DNA from: Streptomyces sp. AC1-42W
Lineage (GTDB): Bacteria; Actinomycetota; Actinomycetes; Streptomycetales; Streptomycetaceae
Direction: 5' to 3'
DNA: 64,000 bases
NCBI RefSeq assembly: GCF_003248355.1
Contig: NZ_QKWY01000001.1
Coordinates: 2,438,001-2,502,000, forward strand
Positions 7,995 to 17,205 of this stretch are shown in pieces (within the stretch, counting starts at the first letter, position 1; the number at the start of each line of letters is the position of its first letter). The notes beneath the pieces were generated by a model. That model did not search any database, had not been told where the DNA came from, and worked only from the letters and a program-made list of their open reading frames with translations. The position numbers and the translations under genes were made by a program.

Positions 7995-8924
7995 ATGGCC
8001 CAAGCCTCCGCCGCGGCCACACCGCCCAAGGTGCCCCGGCGCCGCTCCGCGAGCCCCCGCCGGCTGCCGTATCTGCTCATCGCCCCCGCGGGGCTGCTGA
8101 TGCTCGGCTTCATCGCCTACCCGGTGGTCAGCGTCTTCTACTACAGCCTGCAGAACTACAACGTCACCAAACCGTGGCGGAACGGCTTCGCCGGCTTCGA
8201 CAACTTCGTCCGCATCTTCACCGAGGACGACCAGTTCTGGACGACGCTCGGCTTCAGCGCCAAGTGGGTCTTCGTCCAGGTGGCGCTCCAGCTCACCCTG
8301 GGGCTCGCCCTCGCCCTGATCGTCAACCAGACCTTCGTCGGACGCGGCATCTCCCGCGCCATGGTCTTCTCGCCGTGGGCCGTCTCCGGCGTGCTGACCA
8401 GCACCATCTGGATTCTGCTCTACAACTCCTCGACCGGCTTCAGCCGCTACCTCGCGGACGCCGGGATCGGCGACTACGGCACCTCGGTCCTCTCCGACAC
8501 CGGAACCGTCTTCTGGGCCGCCACCGTCTCCGAACTCTGGCGCGGCGTCCCCTTCTTCGCCATCCTCATCCTCGCCGACCTCCAGTCCGTCTCCAAGGAG
8601 CTGTACGAGGCGGCCGCCGTGGACGGCGCCGGACGGATGCGGCAGTTCTTCCACATCACCCTGCCCCACCTGCGCGACGCGATCATCCTGTCCACGCTGC
8701 TGCGCGGCGTCTGGGAGTTCAACAACGTCGACCTCCTCTACACCCTCACCGGCGGCGGACCGGCCGGCGAGACCACCACCCTGCCGCTCTACGTCGCCAA
8801 CACAGGCATCGAGGGCCACGACTTCGGCTACGCCTCCGCGCTCACCACCGTCGCCTTCGTGATCCTCCTCTTCTGCTCGATCGTCTATCTGCGCCTGAGC
8901 AAGTTCGGAGGCGACCACAAGTGA
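7995..8924 (+). CDS. Sugar ABC transporter permease, MalF type
   Basis: A 309-residue CUT1 inner-membrane permease with about six membrane segments, the first at YLLIAPAGLLMLGFIAYPVV. The EAA loop is present as ELYEAAAVDGAGRMRQFFHITLPHL, the contact site for the ATPase. The ATG at 7995 follows a GGAGA site, and an upstream ATG at 7923 lies across the operator-like sequence and is unlikely. No ATPase gene is nearby; in Streptomyces such importers commonly share the MsiK ATPase. The substrate is probably a pectin-derived saccharide. Confidence 0.9.
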   Translation: MAQASAAATPPKVPRRRSASPRRLPYLLIAPAGLLMLGFIAYPVVSVFYYSLQNYNVTKPWRNGFAGFDNFVRIFTEDDQFWTTLGFSAKWVFVQVALQLTLGLALALIVNQTFVGRGISRAMVFSPWAVSGVLTSTIWILLYNSSTGFSRYLADAGIGDYGTSVLSDTGTVFWAATVSELWRGVPFFAILILADLQSVSKELYEAAAVDGAGRMRQFFHITLPHLRDAIILSTLLRGVWEFNNVDLLYTLTGGGPAGETTTLPLYVANTGIEGHDFGYASALTTVAFVILLFCSIVYLRLSKFGGDHK

Positions 8925-9839
8925 CTGCCGCCCTCGCCGAGAAGAACGGCACCCGCTCCGCACCACCGGCCGCCCCCCCAGGGCCCGCCGCCCGCCGCAC
9001 CCCGCCGCAAGGCCGGCCGGGAACGCGCCTTCGACGACGTACCGCGCTGGCAGATCTACGTACCGCTCGGCATCTACCTCGTCTTCACGCTCGTCCCCTT
9101 CTACTGGATGTTCCTCTTCGCCGTCCGGCCCGCCGGCTCCACCTCGCTGGTGCCCTGGCCGATGACCGGGGAGCACTTCTCCAAGGTCTGGAACGAGCGC
9201 AGCTTCGCCGTCTTCTTCCAGAACAGCATGATCGTCGGGGTCTGCACCCTGATCGCCACCACCCTCGTGGCCCTGGCCGGCGGCTACGCGCTCGCCCGGT
9301 TCGACTTCAGGATCAAGAACGGCTTCATGCTGGCGCTGCTCTGCTCGCAGTTCATCCCCGGCGCGCTGATGCTCGTCCCGCTCTTCGAGATCTTCAAGAA
9401 CCTCCAAATGATCAACTCCCTGGGGAGCGTGGTCATCGCCGAGACCGTCTTCCAGCTGCCGCTCTCCATCATCCTGATCAGCGGCTTCATCAAGAACGTG
9501 CCCCCCTCGCTGGAGGAGGCCGCCTGGGTGGACGGCTGCTCGCGCTTCCGGGCCTTCTGCGCCGTCGTGCTGCCGCTGCTGCGCCCCGGCCTCATCGCCG
9601 TCGGCTCCTTCGCCTTCGTGCACAGCTGGAACCACTTCCTGTTCGCGCTGATGTTCCTCAGCGAGCAGGACAAGCAGACGATCCCGGTCGGCCTGAACAC
9701 CCTGATCGGCGCGGACAGCGTCGACCTGGGCGCGCTCGCCGCGGGCGGGGTGATCGCCGCGGTGCCCGTGGTGATCGTCTTCGCCTTCATCCAGAAGTGG
9801 CTGATCACCGGCTTCAGCGCCGGCGCCGTGAAGGGGTGA
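8921..9839 (+). CDS. Sugar ABC transporter permease, MalG type, with an apparent +1 frameshift
   Basis: The GTG at 8921 overlaps the previous stop (GTGA) and has GGAGG at 8907-8911, but its frame does not contain the permease. The permease sequence runs in the next frame, clearly readable from RRKAGRERAFDDVPRWQIYVP through six membrane segments and the EAA loop SLEEAAWVDGCSRFRAF to the stop at 9839. The frames meet in a C7 run at 8973-8979; removing one C would join MTAALAEKNG to the permease. There is no ATG/GTG/TTG in the permease frame before 9108, inside the first membrane segment. It is either a sequencing error, a true inactivating indel or slippage. Confidence 0.8.
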
Positions 9840-9844
9840 CCCGC

Positions 9845-11029
9845 ATGACCTCGCCGACCCCCACCGCCCCGCCCGTCCCGATCGTCCTCGCCGGAGCCCG
9901 CGGCCACGGCCGCTGGCACCTCGCCAACATCCGCCGCCTCCAGCACCGGGGCCTCGTCCGGCTCGCCGGCATCTGCGAACTCACCCCGCTCGACGCCGCC
10001 GAACTCGACGCCTTCGCGGACGAACCCCCCGAGCAGTCCGCCGACCTCGGCGCCCTCCTGGACTCCACCGGGGCCCGCGCCGCCGTCATCTGCACCCCCA
10101 TCCAGACCCACACCGCCCTCGCCCTGACCGCAGCCCGGCGCGGCGTCCATCTCCTGCTGGAGAAGCCGCCCGCCGCCACCCGCGCCGACTTCGACCGCAT
10201 CCTCGCCGGGGTGCGCGAGAGCGGGGTCGCCTGTCAGATCGGCTTCCAGTCCTTCGGTTCCCACGCCGTCCCCGCCATCCGGGAACTCGTCGCATCCGGC
10301 GCCATCGGCACCGTCCGGGGGTACGCGGCGGCGGGCGCCTGGGTCCGCGACGACGCCTACTACCGGCGGGCCCCCTGGGCCGGGCGGCGCCGCATCGGGG
10401 ACACCGACGTCGTCGACGGCGTCCTGACCAACCCGCTCGCCCACGCCGTCGCCACCGCCCTCGAACTCGCCGGCACCACCGCCGCACGGGACATCGCGGA
10501 CATCACCGCGGAACTCTTCCGCGCCCACGACATCGAGGCCGACGACACCTCCTGTGTCCGCGTCACCCCGGTCTCCGGCCCGCCCGTCACCGCGGCCGTC
10601 ACCCTCTGCGCGGAACAGGCCGGCGAGCCCTACGTCATCGTCCACGGCGACCGCGGCCGCGTCACCTTCTGGTACAAACAGGACCGCGTCCTGGTCCAGC
10701 GCGCCGGCCACGGCCCCCTGGAGACCGTCCACGGGCGCACCGACCTCCTGGAGAACCTGGTCGCCCACCTGGCCGAGGGCACCCCGCTCCTCGTACCGCC
10801 GGAGCGCACCGCCGCGTTCATGGAGGTCGTCGAGGCCGTACGCACCGCCCCCGAACCGCGCCCGCTGCCGTCCGGCGCCTGGCACACCGTCACCGTGCCC
10901 GGCACCGGCGCCACCCGCCGGGTGGTGCGCGGCATCGACGCCCTGGTCGCCTCCGGCGCCGAAACCCTCTCCCTCTTCTCCGAACTCGGTGCCCCCTGGG
11001 CCGCGACCACCGAGGTGAGCTCCTCATGA
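9845..11029 (+). CDS. Gfo/Idh/MocA-family oxidoreductase
   Basis: A 394-residue protein. The N-terminal Rossmann half begins VLAGARGHGRWHLANI and has the family signature EKPPAATRADFD near residue 105. The C-terminal half is the alpha/beta substrate domain. Members oxidise or reduce sugars or sugar derivatives with NAD(P); the substrate is not evident. Position between the permeases and the hydrolases suggests processing of an imported pectin sugar, and an L-arabinose or uronide dehydrogenase role is possible. The ATG at 9845 has AAGGGG upstream; an in-frame GTG at 9836 overlaps the permease stop. Confidence 0.85.
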   Translation: MTSPTPTAPPVPIVLAGARGHGRWHLANIRRLQHRGLVRLAGICELTPLDAAELDAFADEPPEQSADLGALLDSTGARAAVICTPIQTHTALALTAARRGVHLLLEKPPAATRADFDRILAGVRESGVACQIGFQSFGSHAVPAIRELVASGAIGTVRGYAAAGAWVRDDAYYRRAPWAGRRRIGDTDVVDGVLTNPLAHAVATALELAGTTAARDIADITAELFRAHDIEADDTSCVRVTPVSGPPVTAAVTLCAEQAGEPYVIVHGDRGRVTFWYKQDRVLVQRAGHGPLETVHGRTDLLENLVAHLAEGTPLLVPPERTAAFMEVVEAVRTAPEPRPLPSGAWHTVTVPGTGATRRVVRGIDALVASGAETLSLFSELGAPWAATTEVSSS

Positions 11030-11853
11030 CGACCACCGCCCGGCTCAGCTGCGCCGGCCGTACCGTCGGCCGCTACAGCCACCTCCCCGGCACCGCCGGC
11101 CGCCCCTACCTGCACCCCGTCACCACCCTCGCCGGACTCACCGTCACCGAGGAACGCCCGGCCGACCACCTCCATCACCTGGGCGCGTCGGTCGCCGTCC
11201 CGGACGTGGCCGGGCACAACTTCTGGGGCGGACGCACCTTCGTCCGGGGCCGGGGGCCCACCGTCCTCGACAACCACGGCGTCCAGCGCCACCTCGGCTG
11301 GAAGCTGTGCGACCCGGACGGCTTCGTGCAGGAGCTGGGCTGGGAGGCCGGCGGCGCCGAACTGCTGCGCGAGCACCGCACGGTGGCCGCCGTCCCGCTC
11401 TCCGCCACCGCCTGGGCGCTGGACCTCTCCTTCTCCCTCACCAACACCGGCGAGCACGACCTGTCGATCGGCAGCCCGGCCACCAACGGCCGCCCCGGCG
11501 CCGGTTACGGCGGCTTCTTCTGGCGCGCCCCCAAGGAACCGTCCCCGCCCGCCGTGTTCAGCGACACGGCGGACGGCGAGGAGGCCGTGCACGGCCGGGC
11601 CGCCGACTGGCTCGCCCTGTGCGGCGACGGCTGGTCGCTGGTCTTCGCCGGGGCGACCGGGGAGACCCGCCGCGACCCGTGGTTCGTGCGCACCCGCGAG
11701 TACCCCGGCGTCGGCTCCTCGCTCGCCGCGACCGCACGGTTGCCCGTGCCCGCCGGCGCCACCGTCGTCCGCCGCGTCGTCACCGTCGTCGCGGACGGCC
11801 GGCTCGACCGGGCCGGCGCCGCCGCCCTCGCCCGCCGGGCGGTGACCACATGA
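11026..11853 (+). CDS. PmoA-like (DUF6807) protein
   Basis: A 275-residue beta-sandwich-type protein beginning at an ATGA overlap with the oxidoreductase. The YSHLPGTAGRPYLHPV and DHLHHLGASVAVPDVAGHNFWGG segments with clustered histidines are typical of the PmoA/DUF6807 family, which is found beside carbohydrate hydrolases and Gfo/Idh/MocA enzymes. The biochemical role of the family is not settled. No signal peptide is present, so it should be cytoplasmic. Confidence 0.75.
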   Translation: MTTTARLSCAGRTVGRYSHLPGTAGRPYLHPVTTLAGLTVTEERPADHLHHLGASVAVPDVAGHNFWGGRTFVRGRGPTVLDNHGVQRHLGWKLCDPDGFVQELGWEAGGAELLREHRTVAAVPLSATAWALDLSFSLTNTGEHDLSIGSPATNGRPGAGYGGFFWRAPKEPSPPAVFSDTADGEEAVHGRAADWLALCGDGWSLVFAGATGETRRDPWFVRTREYPGVGSSLAATARLPVPAGATVVRRVVTVVADGRLDRAGAAALARRAVTT

Positions 11854-13427
11854 GCACGGGACACCCCTGGACCGCCGACGCCGGGGACGGCACCTACCGC
11901 AACCCGGTCCTGAACGCCGACTGGTCCGACCCCGACGTGATCCGCGTCGGCGACGACTTCTACCTCACCGCCTCCAGCTTCGGCCGCGCCCCCGGGCTGC
12001 CGATCCTGCACTCGCGCGACCTGGTCAACTGGACGCTCACCGGGCACGCCCTGGACCGGCTGGAGCCCGCCGCCGACTTCGCGGCGCCCCGCCACGACTG
12101 CGGGGTGTGGGCGCCGTCGCTGCGGCACCACGACGGACGGTTCTGGATCTTCTGGGGCGACCCGGACCACGGCATCCAGCAGATCAGCGCCGAGGACGTC
12201 CGGGGCCCGTGGACCGCGCCCCACCTGCTCAAGGCGGGCCGCGGACTGATCGACCCCTGCCCGCTGTGGGACGAGGAGACCGGCGAGGCGTACCTCGTGC
12301 ACGCCTGGGCCAAGTCCCGCTCCGGGATCAAGAACCGGATCACCGGCCACCGGATGAGCCCCGACGGGCGCGAACTGCTCGACGGGGGCACGGTCCTGAT
12401 CGACGCCGACCGGCTGCCCGGCTGGTTCACCCTGGAGGGCCCCAAGCTCTACCGGCGCGGCGGGGAGTTCTGGATACTCGCCCCGGCGGGCGGGGTCGCG
12501 ACGGGCTGGCAGGGCGCCTTCCGCTCCCGTGACTTCTGCGGCCCCTACGAGGAACGCGTCGTCCTCGCCCAGGGGTCCACCGACGTCAACGGCCCGCACC
12601 AGGGCGGCTGGGTGACCACCCCGGCCGGCGAGGACTGGTTCCTGCACTTCCAGGAACGCGGGGCGTACGGCAGGGTCGTGCACCTCCAGCCGATGCGCTG
12701 GGACGACGACGGCTGGCCGGTCATCGGGGACGACGGCGAACCCGTCGCCGTGCACCGCAAGCCCGCCCTGCCCGCCCAGCCCGCCGAGGCGCCGGCCTGC
12801 GACGACAGCTTCCCCGGCGGCCGGTACGGCCGGCAGTGGCAGTGGACGGCGAACCCGCGCCCCGGCCGGACGGTGGAGCACGCCGGGGACGGGCTGCTGC
12901 TGAGCTGCGGGGCCGCGGAGCCCGCGCACGACCTGCGCACCCTGCCCCACGTACTGGTCCAGCGGCTGCCCGCCGAGACCTTCACCGCCGAGGTGGAGCT
13001 GACCCTCGACAACGGGCCGGCCGGGGCGCGGGCCGGACTCGCCGTGCTCGGCGACGCCTACGCCTGGATCGGCCTGGAGCGCACGGCGCGGGGCGGGGCG
13101 CGGCTCGTGCACCGCTTCGCCGAGGCCACCGCCACCGAGGAGCGCGACGCCGGGCACGGCAGACCGGCGCCCGCCGGAGCGGCCCGGCTGCGGATCGAGG
13201 TCGCGCCCGGCGCCCGCTGCCGCTTCCTCGCCGACACCGGGGACGGGGCCGGGTTCCGGCCCTCCGGACAGGTCTTCGCCGCGACCCCGTGGCGCTGGGT
13301 CGGCGCCCTGCTCGGACTGTTCGCCACCGCGCCGTCCGGGACGGGCCCGGCCGGGACCGCCCGCTTCACCCGCTTCACCGTCACACCCGTACGAACCGAA
13401 AGAACGAGAGAGAAGAGCCGATCATGA
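11850..13427 (+). CDS. Glycoside hydrolase family 43
   Basis: A 525-residue protein. The five-bladed propeller (about 1-310) shows the three GH43 acidic residues in context: Asp in NADWSDPDVIRVGDDFYLTAS (base), Asp in GLIDPCPLWDE, and Glu in FTLEGPKLYRRGGEFW (acid). A C-terminal beta-sandwich (about 320-525) is of the GH43-associated type. No signal peptide is seen, so it should act on imported oligosaccharides, for example arabinan or galactan side-chain fragments of pectin. The start overlaps the previous stop (ATGA). Confidence 0.87.
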   Translation: MSTGHPWTADAGDGTYRNPVLNADWSDPDVIRVGDDFYLTASSFGRAPGLPILHSRDLVNWTLTGHALDRLEPAADFAAPRHDCGVWAPSLRHHDGRFWIFWGDPDHGIQQISAEDVRGPWTAPHLLKAGRGLIDPCPLWDEETGEAYLVHAWAKSRSGIKNRITGHRMSPDGRELLDGGTVLIDADRLPGWFTLEGPKLYRRGGEFWILAPAGGVATGWQGAFRSRDFCGPYEERVVLAQGSTDVNGPHQGGWVTTPAGEDWFLHFQERGAYGRVVHLQPMRWDDDGWPVIGDDGEPVAVHRKPALPAQPAEAPACDDSFPGGRYGRQWQWTANPRPGRTVEHAGDGLLLSCGAAEPAHDLRTLPHVLVQRLPAETFTAEVELTLDNGPAGARAGLAVLGDAYAWIGLERTARGGARLVHRFAEATATEERDAGHGRPAPAGAARLRIEVAPGARCRFLADTGDGAGFRPSGQVFAATPWRWVGALLGLFATAPSGTGPAGTARFTRFTVTPVRTERTREKSRS

Positions 13428-14758
13428 ACATCTCGAAGACGCAGCGGGGGCGCGCCGCGGCCGCCGTTTCCCTCGCGGCGGTGCTCGCCCTGACCGCGAC
13501 CGCGTGCGGCGACGACGGCAGCGGCAGCGGCAACGAGGGCAGCGGCAAGGGCGAGATCACCTTCTGGGACAACAACGGCGGGCCGCGCACCGCCGTCTGG
13601 AAGGAGATCATCTCGGACTTCGAGAAGAAGAACCCGGACATCAAGGTCAAGTACGTGCCGATCCCGATCGCGGACGTGCAGTCCAAGTACGACACCGCCA
13701 TCGCGGGCGGCGGGCTGCCGGACGTCGGCGGCGTCGGCACCGCCTACCTGGCCAACATGGTCTCCCAGGAGGCCCTGGAGCCGCTGAACGACCGCATCGA
13801 GGGCTCCGCGCTCAACGGCAAGCTCGTCGAGGGCATGGTCGAGAGCGTCAAGGACGCCGCCGGCCGGGGCGACGAGATGTACACCGTGCCGACCTCCGCG
13901 AACAACGGCGCGCTCTGGTACCGCACCGACCTGTTCGAGGCGGCCGGCCTGGACGCGCCCAGCACCTGGGCCAAGTTCTACCAGGCGGCCGAGAAGCTCA
14001 CCGACGCCGAGCACAACAAGTTCGGCTACACCATCCGCGGCGGCGCCGGCTCCATCGCCCAGGCCATCGACGCCGCGTACGGCCAGTCCGGCATCACGGA
14101 GTTCTGGAACGGCGACAAGACCACCCTCAACGACCCGAAGAACGTGGCCGCGCTGGAGAAGTACGCCGCGCTGTTCAAGAAGGTCACGCCCTCCGCCGAC
14201 GTCAACAACGACTTCACCAAGATGGTCGCCCAGTTCGACACCGGCACCATCGGCATGCTGAGCCACAACCTCGGCTCCTACCAGGACCACCTCAAGGCCC
14301 TCGGCAAGGACAAGTTCGCCGGCATCCCCAACCCGATCGGTGACAGCGGCACCCGCGTCCAGGTCTCCAACCCGGTCGACGGACTCGGCCTGTTCCGGTC
14401 GAGCAAGAACAAGACGGCCGCCTGGAAGTTCATCGAGTTCGCCGCCTCGCACGAGTCGAACAGCAAGTGGAACGAGTCGGCCGGCGCCATCCCCGCCAAC
14501 ACCGAGGCCGCCAAGGACCCGTGGATCAGCGCGGCCGCGCCGACCGAACTGGCCGCCAAGGCCCTCACCGACGGCTCCACCAAGATCGTGCAGCTGCCGT
14601 ACTACCTGCCCGACTGGAACAACATCAGCAAGGCCGACAACGAGCCCGAGTTCCAGAAGCTGCTGCTCGGCAAGATCACGGCCAAGGACTTCCTGGACAA
14701 GATGGCCGACGAGCTGAACGAGGCCCAGAAGGAGTGGCAGGCGCTGGGCAACGGCTGA
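13424..14758 (+). CDS. Sugar ABC transporter substrate-binding lipoprotein
   Basis: A 444-residue extracytoplasmic binding protein with a signal peptide ending in the lipobox ATAC near residue 27, followed by a Gly/Ser-rich tether and the mature sequence ITFWDNNGGPRTAVWKEII. It is the CUT1 type that pairs with the permeases at 7995 and 8921. The start ATG overlaps the GH43 stop and is preceded by AGAGAAGAG. It is unusual that the binding protein comes after three enzymes instead of before the permeases. Confidence 0.9.
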   Translation: MNISKTQRGRAAAAVSLAAVLALTATACGDDGSGSGNEGSGKGEITFWDNNGGPRTAVWKEIISDFEKKNPDIKVKYVPIPIADVQSKYDTAIAGGGLPDVGGVGTAYLANMVSQEALEPLNDRIEGSALNGKLVEGMVESVKDAAGRGDEMYTVPTSANNGALWYRTDLFEAAGLDAPSTWAKFYQAAEKLTDAEHNKFGYTIRGGAGSIAQAIDAAYGQSGITEFWNGDKTTLNDPKNVAALEKYAALFKKVTPSADVNNDFTKMVAQFDTGTIGMLSHNLGSYQDHLKALGKDKFAGIPNPIGDSGTRVQVSNPVDGLGLFRSSKNKTAAWKFIEFAASHESNSKWNESAGAIPANTEAAKDPWISAAAPTELAAKALTDGSTKIVQLPYYLPDWNNISKADNEPEFQKLLLGKITAKDFLDKMADELNEAQKEWQALGNG

Positions 14759-14870
14759 TCCGGCGCCCGCCGGCGCGGGGCCGGCGGCGGGACCGTCGTG
14801 CGGACGGCCCGCCCCGCCCCGCCGCTCCTGCCCTCCCGCGCAACGCACCCGAGAGAGAGGCAGTACCCCC

Positions 14871-15689
14871 GTGTCACTCACCCGCAGGCAGACCGCGGCC
14901 GCCCTCGCCGCCCTGCCCCTGGCGCTCGCCGCCACCCCCGCGGCGGCGCACGGCCCCGCCCGCCGCACCCGCACCGTGCACATCGCGGGCGACTCCACGG
15001 CCGCCCGGAAGTACGCCGACGCCGCACCCGAGACCGGCTGGGGCATGGCCCTGCCGTTCTTCCTCGGACACGGCCTCACCGCCGCCAACCACGCCATGAA
15101 CGGCCGCAGTTCCAAGAGCTTCATCGACGAGGGACTGCTCGCCGCCCTGCTGGAGCGGGTCCGCGCGGGCGACCTCCTGCTGATCCAGTTCGGCCACAAC
15201 GACGAGAAGACGACGGACCCGGCGCGCGGCACCGACCCGTACACCACCTACCAGGACTGTCTGCGGCAGTACATCGCCGGGGCCCGCGCCCGGCACGCCC
15301 GGCCCGTCCTGCTCACCCCCGTCGAGCGCCGCAGGTTCGCCGCGGACGGCACGGCGAAGCCCACCCACGGTGAGTACCCGGCCGCCATGCGCGCCCTGGC
15401 CGCCGAGGAACGGGTGCCGCTCCTCGACCTGCAGGCCCGCACCCTCGCCCGCTGGCAGGAACTCGGCCCCGAGGGCACCGAGGCGTACTTCAACCACCTG
15501 GAACCCGGCGAGTCCCCGAACTACCCGGACGGCCGCCAGGACAACACCCACTTCCGGCCCGCCGGCGCCATCGAGGTGGCCCGGATGACGGCCCGCGCCC
15601 TGCTCGGCGCACGGGTCCTCGCCCCGCACGAACTGCGCCGCCTCGGCGCCCGCATCCCGGAGTCGCGGATCGGCCGGCCGCCGGCCTGA
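14871..15689 (+). CDS. Rhamnogalacturonan acetylesterase, SGNH hydrolase
   Basis: A 272-residue secreted esterase with an N-terminal signal (RRQTAAALAALPLALAATPAAA). The SGNH blocks are all present: GDSTAA (Ser), the Gly in ANHAMNGRSSKSF, GHNDEKTT (Asn) and DNTHFRPAGA (Asp/His). The sequence is closest to rhamnogalacturonan acetylesterases that deacetylate the pectin backbone. The GTG start follows GAGAGGCAG. It opens a run of three secreted pectin-degrading enzymes. Confidence 0.85.
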   Translation: MSLTRRQTAAALAALPLALAATPAAAHGPARRTRTVHIAGDSTAARKYADAAPETGWGMALPFFLGHGLTAANHAMNGRSSKSFIDEGLLAALLERVRAGDLLLIQFGHNDEKTTDPARGTDPYTTYQDCLRQYIAGARARHARPVLLTPVERRRFAADGTAKPTHGEYPAAMRALAAEERVPLLDLQARTLARWQELGPEGTEAYFNHLEPGESPNYPDGRQDNTHFRPAGAIEVARMTARALLGARVLAPHELRRLGARIPESRIGRPPA

Positions 15690-15764
15690 CCCCGCGCCCC
15701 ACCCCGCCCGTCACCCCCCTTCCCTCCTTTCCCACCGGTCCCGCACCAGAACCGAGGATTTGTC

Positions 15765-17114
15765 ATGTCCGCACGCAGAACGCACGCCCGTGCCATCGCC
15801 GTCGCGATGGGCTGCGCCTCGCTGGCGCTCGCCCTGAGCGTCCCCGCGCAGGCGTCCTCCGCCAACTCCCACTCCCACTCCCACGGCAAGAAGGGCGCCG
15901 AACGCGCCGTGCTCGCCGACGGCGACGGCTGGGCCTCCGCCGAGGGCTCCACCACCGGCGGCGCCGCCGCCACCCCCGACCACGTCTACACCGTCCGCAA
16001 CCGCGCCGAACTCATCGCCGCGTTCGAGGACGCCGGTGACGCGCCGAAGATCGTCCGGGTCGCCGGCACGATCCACGGCAACGCCGACGCCGAGGGCAAC
16101 CCCATCGACTGCGAGGCGTACCAGACGGACGGATACACGCTGGACAAGTACCTCGCCGCCTACGACCCCGCCACCTGGGGCCGCGACGAGGTGCCCGCCG
16201 GGCCGATGGAGGACGCCCGGCTGGCCTCCGCCAAGCTCCAGAAGGCCGCCGTCAACGTCTACGTGCCGTCCAACACCACGCTGATCGGCGTCGGCCGGGA
16301 CGCCGAGATCATCGGCGCCTCGATCCAGATCCAGAACGTCTCCAACGTCATCGTCCGCAACATCGACTTCCAGGACACCTACGACTGCTTCCCGCAGTGG
16401 GACCCGACCGACGGCGACACCGGACACTGGAACTCCGAGTACGACAACCTCGTCGTGTACGGCTCCGACCACGTCTGGGTCGACCACAACACCTTCAGCG
16501 ACGGCGACCGCCCCGACGCCGAGCAGCCCCGCTACTTCGGCGAGCTGTACCAGCAGCACGACGGCCTCTTCGACATCGTCAAGGGCGCCGACCTGGTCAC
16601 CGTCTCCTGGAACGTCCTCAAGGACCACGACAAGACGATGCTCCTCGGCAACAGCGACAAGGCCGGGGCCACCGACCGGGGCAAGCTCCGCGTCACCCTG
16701 CACCACAACCTGTTCAAGGACGTCAACGAGCGCGCGCCCCGCGTCCGCTTCGGTCGGGTCGACTCGTACAACAACCACTTCGTCGCCACGAAGGGCAGCG
16801 TCTACGGCTACTCCTACGGCATCGGCGCCGAGTCCCAACTCGTCGCGGAGCACAACGCCTTCACCCTCAGCCGCGAGTTCGACAAGGCCAAGATCCTCAA
16901 GAAGTGGTCCGAATCCTCGCTGACCGCCGCCGACAACTGGGTCAACGGCCGCCGCACCGACCTGATCGCCGTCCACAACGCGGGCGTACCCGAGGAGCAG
17001 CTCACCCCGGGGGCCGGCTGGACGCCGACCCTGCGCAACCGGATCGACCACCCGCTCCTCGTGCCCCTGGTCGTGGGCCTCGGCGCGGGCTCCGGCCGAC
17101 TGCCCGGCGCCTGA
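15765..17114 (+). CDS. Pectate lyase, polysaccharide lyase family 1
   Basis: A 449-residue secreted right-handed beta-helix protein with a cleavable signal peptide (to about residue 31, ending AQASS). It has the PL1 features VWVDHNTFSDGD, the calcium-binding aspartates in HDGLFDIVKGADLVTVSWN, and the catalytic-arginine block NERAPRVRFGRVDSYNNHF. It cleaves polygalacturonate by beta-elimination outside the cell. The histidine/serine repeat after the signal peptide is a linker. A strong hairpin follows the stop. Confidence 0.92.
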   Translation: MSARRTHARAIAVAMGCASLALALSVPAQASSANSHSHSHGKKGAERAVLADGDGWASAEGSTTGGAAATPDHVYTVRNRAELIAAFEDAGDAPKIVRVAGTIHGNADAEGNPIDCEAYQTDGYTLDKYLAAYDPATWGRDEVPAGPMEDARLASAKLQKAAVNVYVPSNTTLIGVGRDAEIIGASIQIQNVSNVIVRNIDFQDTYDCFPQWDPTDGDTGHWNSEYDNLVVYGSDHVWVDHNTFSDGDRPDAEQPRYFGELYQQHDGLFDIVKGADLVTVSWNVLKDHDKTMLLGNSDKAGATDRGKLRVTLHHNLFKDVNERAPRVRFGRVDSYNNHFVATKGSVYGYSYGIGAESQLVAEHNAFTLSREFDKAKILKKWSESSLTAADNWVNGRRTDLIAVHNAGVPEEQLTPGAGWTPTLRNRIDHPLLVPLVVGLGAGSGRLPGA

Positions 17115-17135
17115 TCCCGGCCCCGCCCCCGCAAA

Positions 17136-17166
17136 CCCCGCCGGCGCCGCAGCGGCGCCGGCGGGG
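17136..17166 (+). terminator. Hairpin terminator or attenuator between lyase and pectinesterase
   Basis: CCCCGCCGGCGCCG (17136-17149) and CGGCGCCGGCGGGG (17153-17166) form a perfect 14-bp stem with a 3-base loop, 22 bases after the lyase stop. It would reduce read-through into the pectinesterase. Confidence 0.65.
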
Positions 17167-17205
17167 CCCCTTCTCCGCCCCCGCGCACGGAAGTTGGAGC
17201 ACCCC

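Noticed and set aside
5955..9635. A 1226-codon open frame on the minus strand
   Set aside because: It lies opposite the dehydratases and permeases, which carry clear family motifs. Its composition (long runs of Gly, Glu, Asp, Val) is the usual antisense shadow of high-GC codon bias.
6200..9844. Long upstream extension of the plus-strand frame that contains the Gfo/Idh/MocA gene
   Set aside because: The extension is Arg/Pro/His-rich with no motif and overlaps the dehydratase and permease in another frame. The real gene begins at 9845.
14759..14870. GC-rich inverted repeats after the solute-binding protein gene as a terminator
   Set aside because: GCCGGC units can pair in several registers with bulges, and no single convincing stem stands out.
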